From Aquisphaera insulae (GTDB taxonomy: Bacteria > Planctomycetota > Planctomycetia > Isosphaerales > Isosphaeraceae), in contig NZ_JAALJH010000007.1 in the NCBI RefSeq assembly GCF_011064615.1, positions 1 through 64,000 on the forward strand: a DNA stretch of 64,000 bases, read 5' to 3'. Every line of letters begins with the position of its first letter. The first letter of the stretch is position 1. Both the position numbers and the translations under genes were made by a program. This document shows positions 9,621 to 18,860 of the stretch, one piece after another. The notes beneath the pieces were generated by a model. The model made no database searches. It had not been told where the DNA came from and was given only the letters and a program-made list of their open reading frames with translations.

Positions 9621-11363
9621 TCAGAAGAACATGGCGAACCGCATCCAGAACGTCTGGTAGCCGTCCACCGGGCTCCTGCCGGAGAGCGGGATGCTGTTGT
9701 TGAAGTGGGTCCAGACGTAGTTGAAGCTGAACCGGGTGAAGCGGTTGGGCCACCAGTTGACGCCGGCCATGGCGTTCTGCATCCGGCTGGCGTTGACGGC
9801 CGGATCCACGAAGCCCCGATTGAAGTCGCCGGTGCCGGCGTTGAACTCCGACCACTGGGCGGCGAGCTGCCAGGCGCCCGGGCCCCACAGGTCGTTGCTC
9901 GGGCTGAACGGCCGGTTGGGGATGACCGTGGAATAGCCCTGGAAGCCGTTCCCCTTGAAGTCGCGCTCGCCGGTCAGGTAGTAGGACAGGTTCACGTAAT
10001 AGGCCCGCTGGGTGGACCGGCCGCGGGTGGTCGGGTCGACGAGCTCGCGGCTGAAGTCGATGTACTCCGCCAGCACGCTGAACCGGCCGAACCAGTAGAC
10101 GTGCGGCGCGAAGACGCTCCGCATGCCGTCGGCCGAGACGTTCGCGTTGTACGTGTGGAAGGGGACGCCCAGGACGGTGGAGAAGGCGGGGTTCGTGGTC
10201 GCCTCGCCGTTGTTCGAGATCGAGACGCCTTCCTGATGGAGCAGATACTGCTGGTAGCCGGAGGAGAAGCCGACGCCGGCGCCCAGGCCCTCCCAGGCGG
10301 TGTTGTCCCAGCCCTCGCCGCGGAATGGCGTGAGGTCCACCGCACCGTTGTAGTCCACGTTGCGGTCCAGGTTCCCGAAGAGGCTGGTGCCGCTGTTGGT
10401 GACGCCGGACCACCACTGGATCCGCTCTTTCCAGAGCATGCCGGTGAACATCACCCCGACGGGACGCTTGGCGGCGAGCTGGTAGAGCGGCGAGTTGGTG
10501 ATGACCGGCTCGAGCGCGGGGCTGAAACCGTAGTATTCATAGAGGGGCGGCGTCAGGCCCTTGCCGGCCCGCATCGTGACATATTTGTTGATATGCCAGG
10601 CCATGAACAGGTCGAGGAGGTTGAAGGTGCCGAGGAATCCCTGGGTGCCGACCTGGTAGCTGAAGTCCTTGGTGATGTTGCCGTAGAGGAAGGTGCGGGC
10701 CCAGGGGACATTGAACCCCTGCTCGTTCGTGGGCAATCCCGTGCGGTCCACGAAGGTGCCATCGACGGTGATCTGGTTGGTGACGTTGAGCGAGAACTCG
10801 TCGTCCTCGGAGCCGAAATGGAAGTAGCCGCCGCCGCCGAGCGGGCCGGTGGCCTTGTCGTTGTACTTGTAGCGGCTCTTGAGGCCGAATCGCTGGACCT
10901 CCACGTCGGTCTCGCCCGCGAAGGCTCCGGATTGATAGCGGCCGGGCGTCGGCAGCGTGGCGCGGCCGCCGGCGTCGGCACTCGTACCGGCCGGCGTGCC
11001 GTTACGGAAGTTTCCCGCGTTCGCGCCCGCCCCGGGGCCGACGTCGCCCCAGGCGTTGGGATCTCCGGCCCTTGCGGCCGAGCCGGCCGCCGCCGCGTTC
11101 ATGGACTGGATCTGCCCGCGGAGGCTGTGGACCTCATCACGCAGGGCACGCGTCTCGGCCACCTCGGACCGCAGCCGCCTCAGCTCCTCGGCCAGCTCCG
11201 CGTTCGTCGGCGCGGCGGGCAGGGCGGGGGCGATCGCGGGCGCCGGGTCCTGGGCGGCGGCGGGGCCCGCCGTCGGCGTCCAGCACAGGACGCCGAGGAG
11301 GCCGAGGGCCGGCAGCCGCCGCCGCCGTCGCGATCGGCCCGTCATGATGGGGATCGTGCCCAT
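9621..11363 (-). CDS. Outer-membrane porin, phosphate-selective porin O/P type
   Basis: The product has 580 residues. A basic N-terminus and hydrophobic signal segment (about residues 10-37, ending in AAAQ) are followed by a proline/alanine linker. A coiled coil at about residues 54-90 (NAELAEELRRLRSEVAETRALRDEVHSLRGQIQ) resembles the periplasmic trimerisation helices of planctomycete porins. From about residue 150 on there are alternating aromatic beta-strand segments typical of OprO/OprP porins, and the chain ends in an aromatic strand, FWMRFAMFF, as expected for a beta-barrel. It probably forms a passive channel; the ion it prefers cannot be read. A second ATG at 11345 is possible. It is divergent from the urea transporter gene. 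Confidence 0.8.
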   Translation of the reverse strand: MGTIPIMTGRSRRRRRLPALGLLGVLCWTPTAGPAAAQDPAPAIAPALPAAPTNAELAEELRRLRSEVAETRALRDEVHSLRGQIQSMNAAAAGSAARAGDPNAWGDVGPGAGANAGNFRNGTPAGTSADAGGRATLPTPGRYQSGAFAGETDVEVQRFGLKSRYKYNDKATGPLGGGGYFHFGSEDDEFSLNVTNQITVDGTFVDRTGLPTNEQGFNVPWARTFLYGNITKDFSYQVGTQGFLGTFNLLDLFMAWHINKYVTMRAGKGLTPPLYEYYGFSPALEPVITNSPLYQLAAKRPVGVMFTGMLWKERIQWWSGVTNSGTSLFGNLDRNVDYNGAVDLTPFRGEGWDNTAWEGLGAGVGFSSGYQQYLLHQEGVSISNNGEATTNPAFSTVLGVPFHTYNANVSADGMRSVFAPHVYWFGRFSVLAEYIDFSRELVDPTTRGRSTQRAYYVNLSYYLTGERDFKGNGFQGYSTVIPNRPFSPSNDLWGPGAWQLAAQWSEFNAGTGDFNRGFVDPAVNASRMQNAMAGVNWWPNRFTRFSFNYVWTHFNNSIPLSGRSPVDGYQTFWMRFAMFF

Positions 11364-11507
11364 GAATGGAGCCCGCGCTCACCTGGGGAGAGGGTAATCC
11401 GTATAGTGTCGGATGTGGCGATCGTGGCGAGTCTTCTGCTTGTTTCGGCTCCTGGCGCCTTGACCCTTCAACTCTTCCCGGTAATCTGAACCCTAGGCGT
11501 GCTACCC

Positions 11508-11558
11508 GGAGCCGGGAACTGTCGCCATCCACTCGTCGTAGTTCCCTGACCCGGCTCC
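11508..11558. promoter_or_regulatory. Imperfect inverted repeat upstream of the urea transporter/urease operon
   Basis: GGAGCCGGG at 11508-11516 pairs with CCCGGCTCC at 11550-11558, and the following AACT pairs with AGTT at 11540, leaving an asymmetric bulge. The element lies in the 258-bp divergent region between porin and urea transporter, about 64 bp before the transporter ATG. It could be a leader hairpin or a binding site; function is inferred. Confidence 0.35.
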
Positions 11559-11621
11559 ATTCGGTCCCCATCGCGACCTGAGTGTGTCATCATCGAGACG
11601 ACTCCGAAGGCTCTTGGATGG

Positions 11622-12515
11622 ATGAGAGATGATCCCCGGCGGGCGGTCCTCGTCGTCCTCCGCGGCGTGGCGCAGGTGATGTTCCAGCCGAGCGCCGCGA
11701 CGGGCGCCTTCTTCCTCGCCGGGCTGGCGGTGGGGTCGCCGCTGGTGGCCTTCGGCGCGTTGCTCGGGTCGGCGATCGGCACGGCGACGGCCCTCCTGGG
11801 CGAGTTCCCGCGGGAGGAGATCGAGCGGGGGCTCTACGGGTTCAACTCGGCGCTGGTGGGCGTGGCGCCGCTGGTGCTCCTGCAGCCGCGGCCGACGACG
11901 TGGGCGGCGATCGTGATCGGCTGCATGCTCGCGGCGATCGTGACGCGGCTCTGCCGCCGGTACGTGCCGTTCCCGACGTACACGGCGCCGTTCATCGCGG
12001 TGACCTGGGCACTGCTGCTGGCGGTCCACGGCATGTCGGGTCGTGGGATCGACGCCCCGCCGGGCCCGGCGCCGGCCGTGACGGCGTCCCCGGCCGGATT
12101 CCTGAGCGAGGTGCTCGCGGGCGAGGCGGAGGTCTGGCTGGGGACGAGCCCGCTGACGGGCCTGCTCTTCCTGGTGGGCATCGCGCTATCCGAATGGCGG
12201 CATGCGGCCATGGCCGTCATCGGCTCGGTCGCCGGCACGCTACTGGCGTTCTACCACCGCGACCCGGAGGCCTCGATCGCGCTGGGGATCTATGGCTACA
12301 ATGCGGCGCTGGCGGCGATGGCCATCTGGCTGGCCCGGCCGTCGCTGGTCCCCGTGCTGCTGGCGGCGCTCGTCTCGGTGCCGCTGACGGAGTTCTTCCC
12401 GAGCTCGCTGGGCCTGCCGGCCCTGACGGCCCCGTTCGTGGCGGCGTCGTGGATCGTCCTGATCCTCCTTGCCCTGGATCCGTATTTGCAGAAGCGCGAG
12501 ACCGCGCGTCCCTGA
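11622..12515 (+). CDS. Urea transporter (UT family)
   Basis: The 297-residue protein is almost entirely hydrophobic and belongs to the bacterial urea transporter/channel family. The family has two homologous halves with a repeated signature. Here these appear as [13 protein letters not shown] (about residues 70-82) and [13 protein letters not shown] (about 223-235), each followed by a proline-rich FPTYTAPF or LPALTAPF loop that lines the pore. It lets urea enter the cell for the urease encoded directly downstream; the gap to ureA is 53 bp, so it is probably the first gene of the operon. A GAAGG ribosome site precedes the chosen ATG at slightly long spacing. Confidence 0.9.
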   Translation: MRDDPRRAVLVVLRGVAQVMFQPSAATGAFFLAGLAVGSPLVAFGALLGSAIGTATALLGEFPREEIERGLYGFNSALVGVAPLVLLQPRPTTWAAIVIGCMLAAIVTRLCRRYVPFPTYTAPFIAVTWALLLAVHGMSGRGIDAPPGPAPAVTASPAGFLSEVLAGEAEVWLGTSPLTGLLFLVGIALSEWRHAAMAVIGSVAGTLLAFYHRDPEASIALGIYGYNAALAAMAIWLARPSLVPVLLAALVSVPLTEFFPSSLGLPALTAPFVAASWIVLILLALDPYLQKRETARP

Positions 12516-12568
12516 CCTGAAGAGGGCAGCCGGCCCGCGTCCCCGGCTCCTCTTGCGGAGGCGAACCG

Positions 12569-12871
12569 ATGCACCTGACCCCGCGCGAGATCGAGAAGCT
12601 GATGATCTACCAGTTGGCCGAGATCGCCGAGAAGCGGAAGGCCAAGGGGCTGAAGCTGAATCACCCCGAGACCATGGCCGTCCTCTGCGCCACCGCGATG
12701 GAGGGGGCCCGCGAGGGCAAGACCGTCGAGGAGGTGATGAAGGATGCGGCCACGGTCCTGACCAGGGGCGACGTCATGGAGGGCGTGGCGGAGATGATCC
12801 CGTTCGTCCAGGTGGAGGCCATCTTCGACGACGGCAGCCGGCTGGTGACGATCCACGACCCCATCAGGTGA
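12569..12871 (+). CDS. ureA: Urease gamma subunit
   Basis: The 100-residue product is standard length for UreA and collinear with the family: [26 protein letters not shown] at the start, [11 protein letters not shown], then [20 protein letters not shown] at the end. It is the small structural subunit of the cytoplasmic nickel urease that splits urea to ammonia and carbamate. A GGAGG ribosome site lies 7 bases before the ATG. The key residue pattern is intact and no anomaly is seen. Confidence 0.97.
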   Translation: MHLTPREIEKLMIYQLAEIAEKRKAKGLKLNHPETMAVLCATAMEGAREGKTVEEVMKDAATVLTRGDVMEGVAEMIPFVQVEAIFDDGSRLVTIHDPIR

Positions 12872-12930
12872 GGCGAGGGCGCCGGCACGCGATCCGCATA
12901 CCTCATTGTCCGTTGGCAGGAGCATCCCCG

Positions 12931-13434
12931 ATGGCCGAGACGAAGAAACCCGATGGCGGCGGCGACCAGGGGCACGAGCCGGGCGTGGGCGATTGGCTCC
13001 GGGAGCCCGGGGCGGCCCCGCACGCCAGCACCATGTCGACGGCGCCGGTCGGCGGGCTGATCGTCGCCGCCGGGGACGTCACCCTCAACGAGGGCCGCGA
13101 GGCGATCTCGCTGAAGGTCAGGAACACGGGCGATCGGCCCATCCAGGTCGGGTCGCACTTCCACTTCTTCGAGGTCAACCGGGCGCTCGAGTTCGACCGC
13201 CCCGCGTCGTTCGGGCTCCGGCTGGACATCCCCTCCGGCACCGCCATCCGCTTCGAGCCCGGGGATGAGAAGGAGGTCTCGCTCGTCCCGATGGGGGGCA
13301 AGCAGTATTGCTACGGCTTCAACAACCTGGTCGACGGCTGGACCGGCGGCGGCCCCCCCGCGACGTACCGGCCCAACCTCACCACCGCCGTGGCGCGGGC
13401 GAACGAGCTGGGATTCAAGTCCTCCAAGAGCTGA
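12931..13434 (+). CDS. ureB: Urease beta subunit with N-terminal extension
   Basis: The product has 167 residues, while typical UreB proteins have about 100-125. The conserved core begins near residue 40 ([20 protein letters not shown]) and contains the [11 protein letters not shown] and [15 protein letters not shown] blocks, ending in YGFNNLVDG. The roughly 39-residue leader is polar and glycine/histidine-containing ([15 protein letters not shown]) and is not part of the usual fold. An internal ATG at 13033 would give a standard-size protein, but a clear AGGAG ribosome site supports the 12931 start. The subunit assembles with UreA and UreC. Confidence 0.95.
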   Translation: MAETKKPDGGGDQGHEPGVGDWLREPGAAPHASTMSTAPVGGLIVAAGDVTLNEGREAISLKVRNTGDRPIQVGSHFHFFEVNRALEFDRPASFGLRLDIPSGTAIRFEPGDEKEVSLVPMGGKQYCYGFNNLVDGWTGGGPPATYRPNLTTAVARANELGFKSSKS

Positions 13435-13460
13435 CCATCGGCCGGATCGGGGAGCCTCTC

Positions 13461-15182
13461 ATGCACAAAATTTCGCGCAAGCAGTATGCGGACCTCTACG
13501 GGCCGACGGTCGGGGACAAGATCCGCCTCGGGGACACGGACCTCTTCATCGAGATCGAGCGCGACCTGCGGGTCTACGGCGACGAGCTCCAGTACGGCGG
13601 CGGCAAGACGCTCCGCGACGGGATGGGCTCAGACAACCAGCTCACCCAGTCCTCCGGCTGCCTGGACATGGTCATCACCAACGTGACCGTCCTGGACCCG
13701 ATCCTGGGCGTGGTGAAGGCCGACGTGGGGATCCGCAACGGCAAGATCGTCGGCGTCGGCAAGGCGGGCAACCCGAGCACCATGGACGGCGTGACGCCGG
13801 GGCTCTCCACGGGCACGGCCACCGACGCCATCTCCGGCGAGCACCTGATCCTCACCGCCGCGGGGATCGACGTCCACGTCCACTACATCTGCCCGCAGCA
13901 AGCATGGGCGGCGCTCAGCAACGGGATCGGCACGCTCTGGGGGGGCGGCATCGGCCCGTCCGACGGCACCAACGGCGTGACCACCACGAACGGCCCGTGG
14001 AACCTGGAGATGATGCTCCGGGCCGCCGACGGCCTGCCCATCAACATGGGCTTCCACGGCAAGGGGAACTCCGCCGGCGTCGCCCCCCTGGTCGAGCAGA
14101 TCCGCGCCGGGGCCGCCAGCTTCAAGATCCACGAGGATTACGGCACCACCCCGGCCGCCATCCGCGCCTGCCTGAAGGTCGCCGACGAGTACGACGTCTC
14201 GGTGTCGATCCACACCGACACCCTGAACGAGGCCGGCTACGTCGAGGACACGATCGCGGCCTTCGACGGCCGGACCATCCACACCTACCACAGCGAAGGG
14301 GCCGGCGGCGGCCACGCCCCGGACCTGCTCAAGGTCGTCGGCCAGCCGAACGTCCTCCCGAGCTCCACCAACCCGACGCTCCCCTGCGGGGTCAACTCGG
14401 TGGCCGAGCTCTTCGACATGATCATGGTCTGCCACAACCTGAGCCCCAAGATCCCCTCCGACGTCGCCTTCGCGGAGAGCCGCGTCCGCGGCGAGACGAT
14501 CGTCGCCGAGAGCGTCCTCCACGACATGGGGGCCATCTCCATGATCAGCAGCGACTCCCAGGCGATGGGCCGGATCGGCGAGACCTGGCTGCGGACCGTC
14601 CAGACCGCCGACATCATGAAGAAGGCCCGCGGCACCCTGCCCGAGGACGCGAAGTCCGGCAACGACAACCAGCGCGTGCTCCGCTACGTCTCCAAGGTCA
14701 CGCTCTGCCCGGCGCTCACCGTCGGCATCGCGGATTGCCTGGGCTCCATCGCCCCCGGCAAGATGGCCGACCTGGTCCTCTGGGAGCCCGCCTTCTTCGG
14801 GGCCAAGCCCAAGATGGTCCTCAAGGGGGGCCTGATCGCCTGGGCGAACATGGGGGACCCGAATGCATCGCTGCCGACCTGCCAGCCGATGATCTACCGT
14901 CCCATGTTCGGCGACTTCGGCTCGGCCCGCTACCAGACCTGCGTCACGTTCATCTCGCGAGAGGCCCACGAGCTGGGGGTCGCGGAGAAGTACGGCCTGC
15001 AGAAGATCGTCCGCCCCGTCTACGGCACCCGCACGATCACCAAGCGGGACCTCGTCCGCAACGACTTCCTGCCCAGGATCGACGTGGACCCCCAGACCTT
15101 CGCCGTGACCGTGGACGGCGTCCACGCCACCGTGGAGCCGCCGAAGTCGATCAGCCTGAACCGGCTCCACTTCTTCGGCTGA
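13461..15182 (+). CDS. ureC: Urease alpha (catalytic) subunit
   Basis: The 573-residue product is the nickel-containing catalytic subunit. Visible active-site elements are the nickel-binding HVHYICP pair of histidines, the carbamylated lysine in FKIHEDYG, the ligands in SIHTDTLNE and [16 protein letters not shown], the flap MVCHNLSP with its Cys-His, and the aspartate in [10 protein letters not shown]. The normally following second flap histidine is Asn here. Length is normal for the family. A GGGAG ribosome site precedes the ATG, and the gene follows ureB by 26 bp. All residues needed for activity appear present. Confidence 0.98.
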   Translation: MHKISRKQYADLYGPTVGDKIRLGDTDLFIEIERDLRVYGDELQYGGGKTLRDGMGSDNQLTQSSGCLDMVITNVTVLDPILGVVKADVGIRNGKIVGVGKAGNPSTMDGVTPGLSTGTATDAISGEHLILTAAGIDVHVHYICPQQAWAALSNGIGTLWGGGIGPSDGTNGVTTTNGPWNLEMMLRAADGLPINMGFHGKGNSAGVAPLVEQIRAGAASFKIHEDYGTTPAAIRACLKVADEYDVSVSIHTDTLNEAGYVEDTIAAFDGRTIHTYHSEGAGGGHAPDLLKVVGQPNVLPSSTNPTLPCGVNSVAELFDMIMVCHNLSPKIPSDVAFAESRVRGETIVAESVLHDMGAISMISSDSQAMGRIGETWLRTVQTADIMKKARGTLPEDAKSGNDNQRVLRYVSKVTLCPALTVGIADCLGSIAPGKMADLVLWEPAFFGAKPKMVLKGGLIAWANMGDPNASLPTCQPMIYRPMFGDFGSARYQTCVTFISREAHELGVAEKYGLQKIVRPVYGTRTITKRDLVRNDFLPRIDVDPQTFAVTVDGVHATVEPPKSISLNRLHFFG

Positions 15183-15216
15183 TCGCGGCGGGGCACCGGC
15201 CCCCAGGAGGCCCATC

Positions 15217-15816
15217 ATGCTTCTCGTCGACAAGCCGCTCGGGAACCTCGCCGATGCCTCGTGGGCGGACCGCCTGGCGACGGCCACGGTGGATGTCCTC
15301 GAGCTGGATCAGTGGCAGGCCCAGAAGAACCGCTTTCGCCTCAGGACGAGGTCGGGCGCCGAGGTCGCCGTCGCGTTCGACCGCGGGTCCCACCTGCACG
15401 ACGGCGACATCCTGGGCTGGGATGAAGGCACCAGGACGGCCATCGCCGTCCGGATTCGACTCCAGGACGTCCTGGTCATCCACCTCGACGCCCTGCTGGG
15501 CGAGCCGGCGGAGACGCTCGCCCGCACCTGCTTCGAGCTGGGCCACGCGCTGGGGAACCAGCACTGGCCGGCCGTCGTCAAGGGGACCTCCGTCTACGTC
15601 CCGCTGACGGTGGACCGCCGCGTGATGGACTCCGTCATGCGGACCCACGCCTTCGCCGGGATCACCCACGAGTTCCGGCCGGGGCTCGAGGTCATCCCGT
15701 ACCTGGCCCCTCACGAGGCCCGCCGCCTCTTCGGCGGGGCCGACGCCACGCCCCATTCGCACGTGCATCCGCACGATCCCGGCCGCCATGTCACGAGCGC
15801 CGAGGGGCCGCGTTGA
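15217..15816 (+). CDS. ureE: Urease nickel metallochaperone UreE
   Basis: The 199-residue product has the UreE peptide-binding and metal-binding domains, including RGSHLHDGDIL and ELGHALGNQHWPAV (conserved metal-site histidine). It ends in a short histidine-rich tail (HSHVHPHDPGRH) that would bind extra nickel. UreE delivers Ni(II) to the UreDFG-apourease complex. A strong AGGAGG ribosome site lies 6 bases before the ATG. Its stop codon overlaps the start of ureF. Confidence 0.93.
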   Translation: MLLVDKPLGNLADASWADRLATATVDVLELDQWQAQKNRFRLRTRSGAEVAVAFDRGSHLHDGDILGWDEGTRTAIAVRIRLQDVLVIHLDALLGEPAETLARTCFELGHALGNQHWPAVVKGTSVYVPLTVDRRVMDSVMRTHAFAGITHEFRPGLEVIPYLAPHEARRLFGGADATPHSHVHPHDPGRHVTSAEGPR

Positions 15817-16502
15817 CCACGATCTCCTCGATGATGCGGCTGCTCCAGCTCGGGGACTCGGCGCTCCCCGTGGGCGCCTTCTCGTTCTCGAACGGGCTGG
15901 AGTCCGCCGTGCAGGCGAAGGTCGTCCGCGACGCGAAGGGCCTGGAGGACTTCGTCCGGGCGGCCTCGAGGACCTCGGCCACCACGGACGGCGTCGCGCT
16001 CCTGGTCGCCTTCCGGGCCGCCCGGGCGGGGGACCGCCCGCTCGTGGCGCGGGCCGACCGCGAGGCCTTCGACCGCAAGCTCAACGAGGAGATGAGGCTC
16101 ATGTCCGTGCGGATGGGCCGCAAGCTCGCGGAGGTGGCCGTCACGATCGCCGAGGCGCCGGGCGTGCAGGCGTGGCTCGAGGAGATCCGCCGCGGCCGGA
16201 CGCCCGGCACCTACCCGGTCGCGCAGGCCCTCGCCTTCGAGGCCCTCGGCCTCGACGAATCCTCGGCCTTCGCGGCCCATCAGTACGGGGTGGCCGCCAT
16301 GATGGTGAACGCCTCGATGCGGCTGATGCGGATCGGCCACATGGACGCCCAGGCCATCCTCCGGCGGATCGGCGACGAGGCCCCGGCGGCCTACGAGGAG
16401 GCCCGCGGCCGGTCGCTCTCGGACATGGCCTCGTTCTCCCCCCAGGTGGACATCCTGGCCGCCGCCCACGTCCGCGCCACCGTCCGCCTCTTCATGAATT
16501 AA
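15813..16502 (+). CDS. ureF: Urease accessory protein UreF
   Basis: The 229-residue, alanine-rich helical protein starts with MRLLQLGDSALPVGAFSFSNGLESAVQ, the UreF signature. It forms part of the GTP-dependent UreD-UreF-UreG activation complex that inserts nickel into apourease. The reading shown begins at a TTG overlapping the ureE stop codon; an ATG pair at 15831 is a plausible alternative. The end is collinear with family members. Confidence 0.92.
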   Translation: MTTISSMMRLLQLGDSALPVGAFSFSNGLESAVQAKVVRDAKGLEDFVRAASRTSATTDGVALLVAFRAARAGDRPLVARADREAFDRKLNEEMRLMSVRMGRKLAEVAVTIAEAPGVQAWLEEIRRGRTPGTYPVAQALAFEALGLDESSAFAAHQYGVAAMMVNASMRLMRIGHMDAQAILRRIGDEAPAAYEEARGRSLSDMASFSPQVDILAAAHVRATVRLFMN

Positions 16503-16534
16503 CCGGCAACTGATGGGATGAGGATGGCAGCGTC

Positions 16535-17173
16535 ATGAAGAAGATCACGCGGATCGGCGTCGGCGGGCCGGTGGGGTCGGGCAAGACGGCCATCGTGGAG
16601 GCGATCACGCCGAAGCTGATCGGCCTGGGGATCCGGGTCCTCATCATCACCAATGACGTGGTGACGACGGAGGACGCCCGGCACGTCCGGCGGACGCTCA
16701 AGGGGATCCTGATCGAGGAGCGGATCCTGGGCGTGGAGACCGGCGCCTGCCCGCACACGGCCGTCCGCGAGGATCCGAGCATGAACCTCGCCGCGGTGGA
16801 GGACATGGAGGCCCGCTTCCCGGATACCGACGTCGTCCTGATCGAGAGCGGCGGCGACAACCTCACCCTCACCTTCAGCCCGGCGCTCGTGGACTTCTTC
16901 ATCTACGTCATCGACGTGGCGGCCGGCGACAAGATCCCCCGCAAGAACGGGCCGGGGATCAGCCAGTCGGACATCCTCGTCATCAACAAGACCGACCTGG
17001 CCCCGTACGTGGACGCCAGCCTGAAGGTCATGGAGGATGACTCGCGCGCCATGCGGGGCGAGAAGCCGTTCGTCTTCACCAACTGCAAGAGCGGCGAGGG
17101 GATCGACGAGCTCGTCCGCCTGATCCGCGACAATATCCTCTTCGACCTCGAGCCCGAGGGCGCCGGCGCGTGA
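16535..17173 (+). CDS. ureG: Urease accessory GTPase UreG
   Basis: The 212-residue SIMIBI-class GTPase powers nickel insertion. The P-loop [15 protein letters not shown] is at about residues 8-22, the metal-binding Cys-Pro-His is in [14 protein letters not shown], the ESGGDNL motif follows, and the guanine-specificity NKTDLAPYV is in the second half. Length is typical. Its TGA overlaps the GTG of ureD. Confidence 0.96.
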   Translation: MKKITRIGVGGPVGSGKTAIVEAITPKLIGLGIRVLIITNDVVTTEDARHVRRTLKGILIEERILGVETGACPHTAVREDPSMNLAAVEDMEARFPDTDVVLIESGGDNLTLTFSPALVDFFIYVIDVAAGDKIPRKNGPGISQSDILVINKTDLAPYVDASLKVMEDDSRAMRGEKPFVFTNCKSGEGIDELVRLIRDNILFDLEPEGAGA

Positions 17174-18126
17174 GCGAGACCACGACGACGATGCCGGGCC
17201 CGGACGCGACGGCCTCGCCCCCTTACGACGAGCCCGAGCTGGACCCCTACCGGGACGAGCCGAGGCAGCTCCCGAGCGGCTCGCCGATGAAGGATGCGCG
17301 GCTGCGGCTCCGGTTCGAGCGGCGGGGCGAGCGGTCGATCCTCGCCGCGATGGAGCGGAAGGCGCCGCTGATCGTCCAGAAGGCACTCTACTGCGACGAG
17401 GCGATGCCGCGGATGCCCTGGGTGTTCATCATCACCAACTCCGGCGGCATCCTCCAGGGGGACCGCTACCGGATCCGGATCGAGGCCGGGCCGGGCGCCT
17501 GCGGGCACGTCACGACCCAGGCCGCGACCAAGATCCACGAGATGGACGCGAACTTCGCCGCGCAGGACCAGTCGATCGTCGTCGAGGAGGGGGCGTACCT
17601 GGAATACCTCCCGGACGCCGTGATCCCGTTCCGGCACTCGCGGTTCCTGACGCGGACCGCGATCGAGGTCCACCCGACGGCAACGCTCCTCTACTCGGAG
17701 ATCCTCTGGGCCGGCCGCAAGCATTACCGCGGGGGCGAGAGCTTCGAGTACGACCTCTTCTCCTCCACGGTCCGCGCCGCGAGGCCCGATGGGGCGTCGC
17801 TGTTCGCCGAGAAGCTCGTCATCGAGCCGGGGAGGACCCCGCCCCGGGGCATCGGCGTGATGGGCGATCTCGACATCTTCGGCAACGTCATCCTGCTGAC
17901 GCCGAAGGCCCACGCCGACCGGATCGCCGAAGCCTTCCCGACGGGCTCCGATTTCTCATCCGGCTGCGTGGACGGCGTCTCCCGCCTCCCCAACGACGCG
18001 GGCCTGATCTACAAGCTCCTGGCGAGCGAATCGGCCGTCGCGAGGGCCCGCGTACGGGCCTTCTGGGGCGTTGCGCGCCAGATGGTCGCCGGCCACCACG
18101 TCCCGCCGGCATTCCCCTGGAGTTGA
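17170..18126 (+). CDS. ureD: Urease accessory protein UreD (UreH)
   Basis: The 318-residue product matches the UreD scaffold that binds apourease and recruits UreF and UreG. Family features are [44 protein letters not shown], the [16 protein letters not shown] block and [15 protein letters not shown]. It uses a GTG start overlapping the ureG stop codon. It is the last gene of the operon, and a long hairpin lies 76 bp further on. The position of ureD at the end, after ureG, differs from the enterobacterial ureDABCEFG order. Confidence 0.94.
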   Translation: MSETTTTMPGPDATASPPYDEPELDPYRDEPRQLPSGSPMKDARLRLRFERRGERSILAAMERKAPLIVQKALYCDEAMPRMPWVFIITNSGGILQGDRYRIRIEAGPGACGHVTTQAATKIHEMDANFAAQDQSIVVEEGAYLEYLPDAVIPFRHSRFLTRTAIEVHPTATLLYSEILWAGRKHYRGGESFEYDLFSSTVRAARPDGASLFAEKLVIEPGRTPPRGIGVMGDLDIFGNVILLTPKAHADRIAEAFPTGSDFSSGCVDGVSRLPNDAGLIYKLLASESAVARARVRAFWGVARQMVAGHHVPPAFPWS

Positions 18127-18202
18127 TCGACGCGGCGAGATGATGATTGATGATCGCATGAACGAGTTATGACGTGACGTTGGAATTGGGGGCGGGTCAC
18201 CC

Positions 18203-18270
18203 CCCGCAAGGCGGCAAGGCCCCGATGGTGAGGGAAGGGGCTGCCTCCCGGGGCCGTGCGGCCTTGCGGG
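18203..18270. terminator. Large hairpin between ureD and the 49-codon gene
   Basis: Two 22-base arms, 18203-18224 and 18249-18270, pair with only two mismatches (20 base pairs, the outer ten perfect: CCCGCAAGGC/GCCTTGCGGG). The 24-base loop can form a small inner stem. It sits between convergent genes, so it may terminate both, although no U-tract follows. It is unusually long for a simple terminator. Confidence 0.55.
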
Positions 18271-18345
18271 TCATGGGCCTCCATAAGGGATACGGAGGTG
18301 GAAGGACGCGATTGGCGAAGCAAGTCGACCGTGCGGGCCGGGCTC

Positions 18346-18495
18346 CTATTTCTGGCCCCAGAGGACCGTGCGGAGGCGGATGCTCCCCGCCGTGTCGGCC
18401 TCGAAGAAGCCCTCCTGGAACCATCGCGTCCAGCCTCGAGGCCGGCGAGTCTCCCGACGGACACCGTAGATCTTGCGACGCTTCTTGGCACTCAT
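18346..18495 (-). CDS. Small basic hypothetical protein, 49 residues
   Basis: The frame encodes a lysine/arginine-rich N-terminus (MSAKKRRKIYGVRRETRRPR) followed by an aromatic, acidic second half (GWTRWFQEGFFEADTAGS). A GGAGG ribosome binding site lies 7 bases upstream of the ATG. The composition is not that of an antisense shadow, and no gene competes for the DNA. The basic, tryptophan-containing start could bind nucleic acid, but I do not recognise a family. It is convergent with ureD, with the large hairpin between them. Confidence 0.5.
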   Translation of the reverse strand: MSAKKRRKIYGVRRETRRPRGWTRWFQEGFFEADTAGSIRLRTVLWGQK

Positions 18496-18860
18496 GGTCG
18501 CGCCTCCGTGGGAATGGCAAAGAACCGTTGAGACGATGTGAGGGCCCGTCGTGTGCTCCCGAGCGGGCCCGTCAGGTCATTAAAGCAACACCGATACCAC
18601 AGACACCTTGATCCCGGAATCTGTTCGGATTTCGCCCGCGGGCCGATGGCGACGCCCCGCGCGGCTGCCGTAAAATGTTCTCCGTGTTAAGGATAAACGA
18701 AGCCCCCCGGGCAGGCATCAAGAGCGGGACGCGCGTGGATGCTCCGCGGTTTGGGGCGAAGAAATCCGCTCGATTTGTAAGCACTACCGCGCCGAGCCTG
18801 GGCAAGGTTACCGAGATGGGGGCCCGGGGGCGTGAGCACGAGCAGATCCGTTCACGACGC
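18496..18860. other. Intergenic region before the GH95 gene
   Basis: This 365-bp divergent region holds no convincing gene. It contains a 7-bp inverted repeat, GGGCCCG/CGGGCCC, at 18542-18548 and 18564-18570, and AT-richer patches near 18580 and 18670 that could hold promoters for the small gene or the fucosidase. No clear -35/-10 pair was found. Confidence 0.3.
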
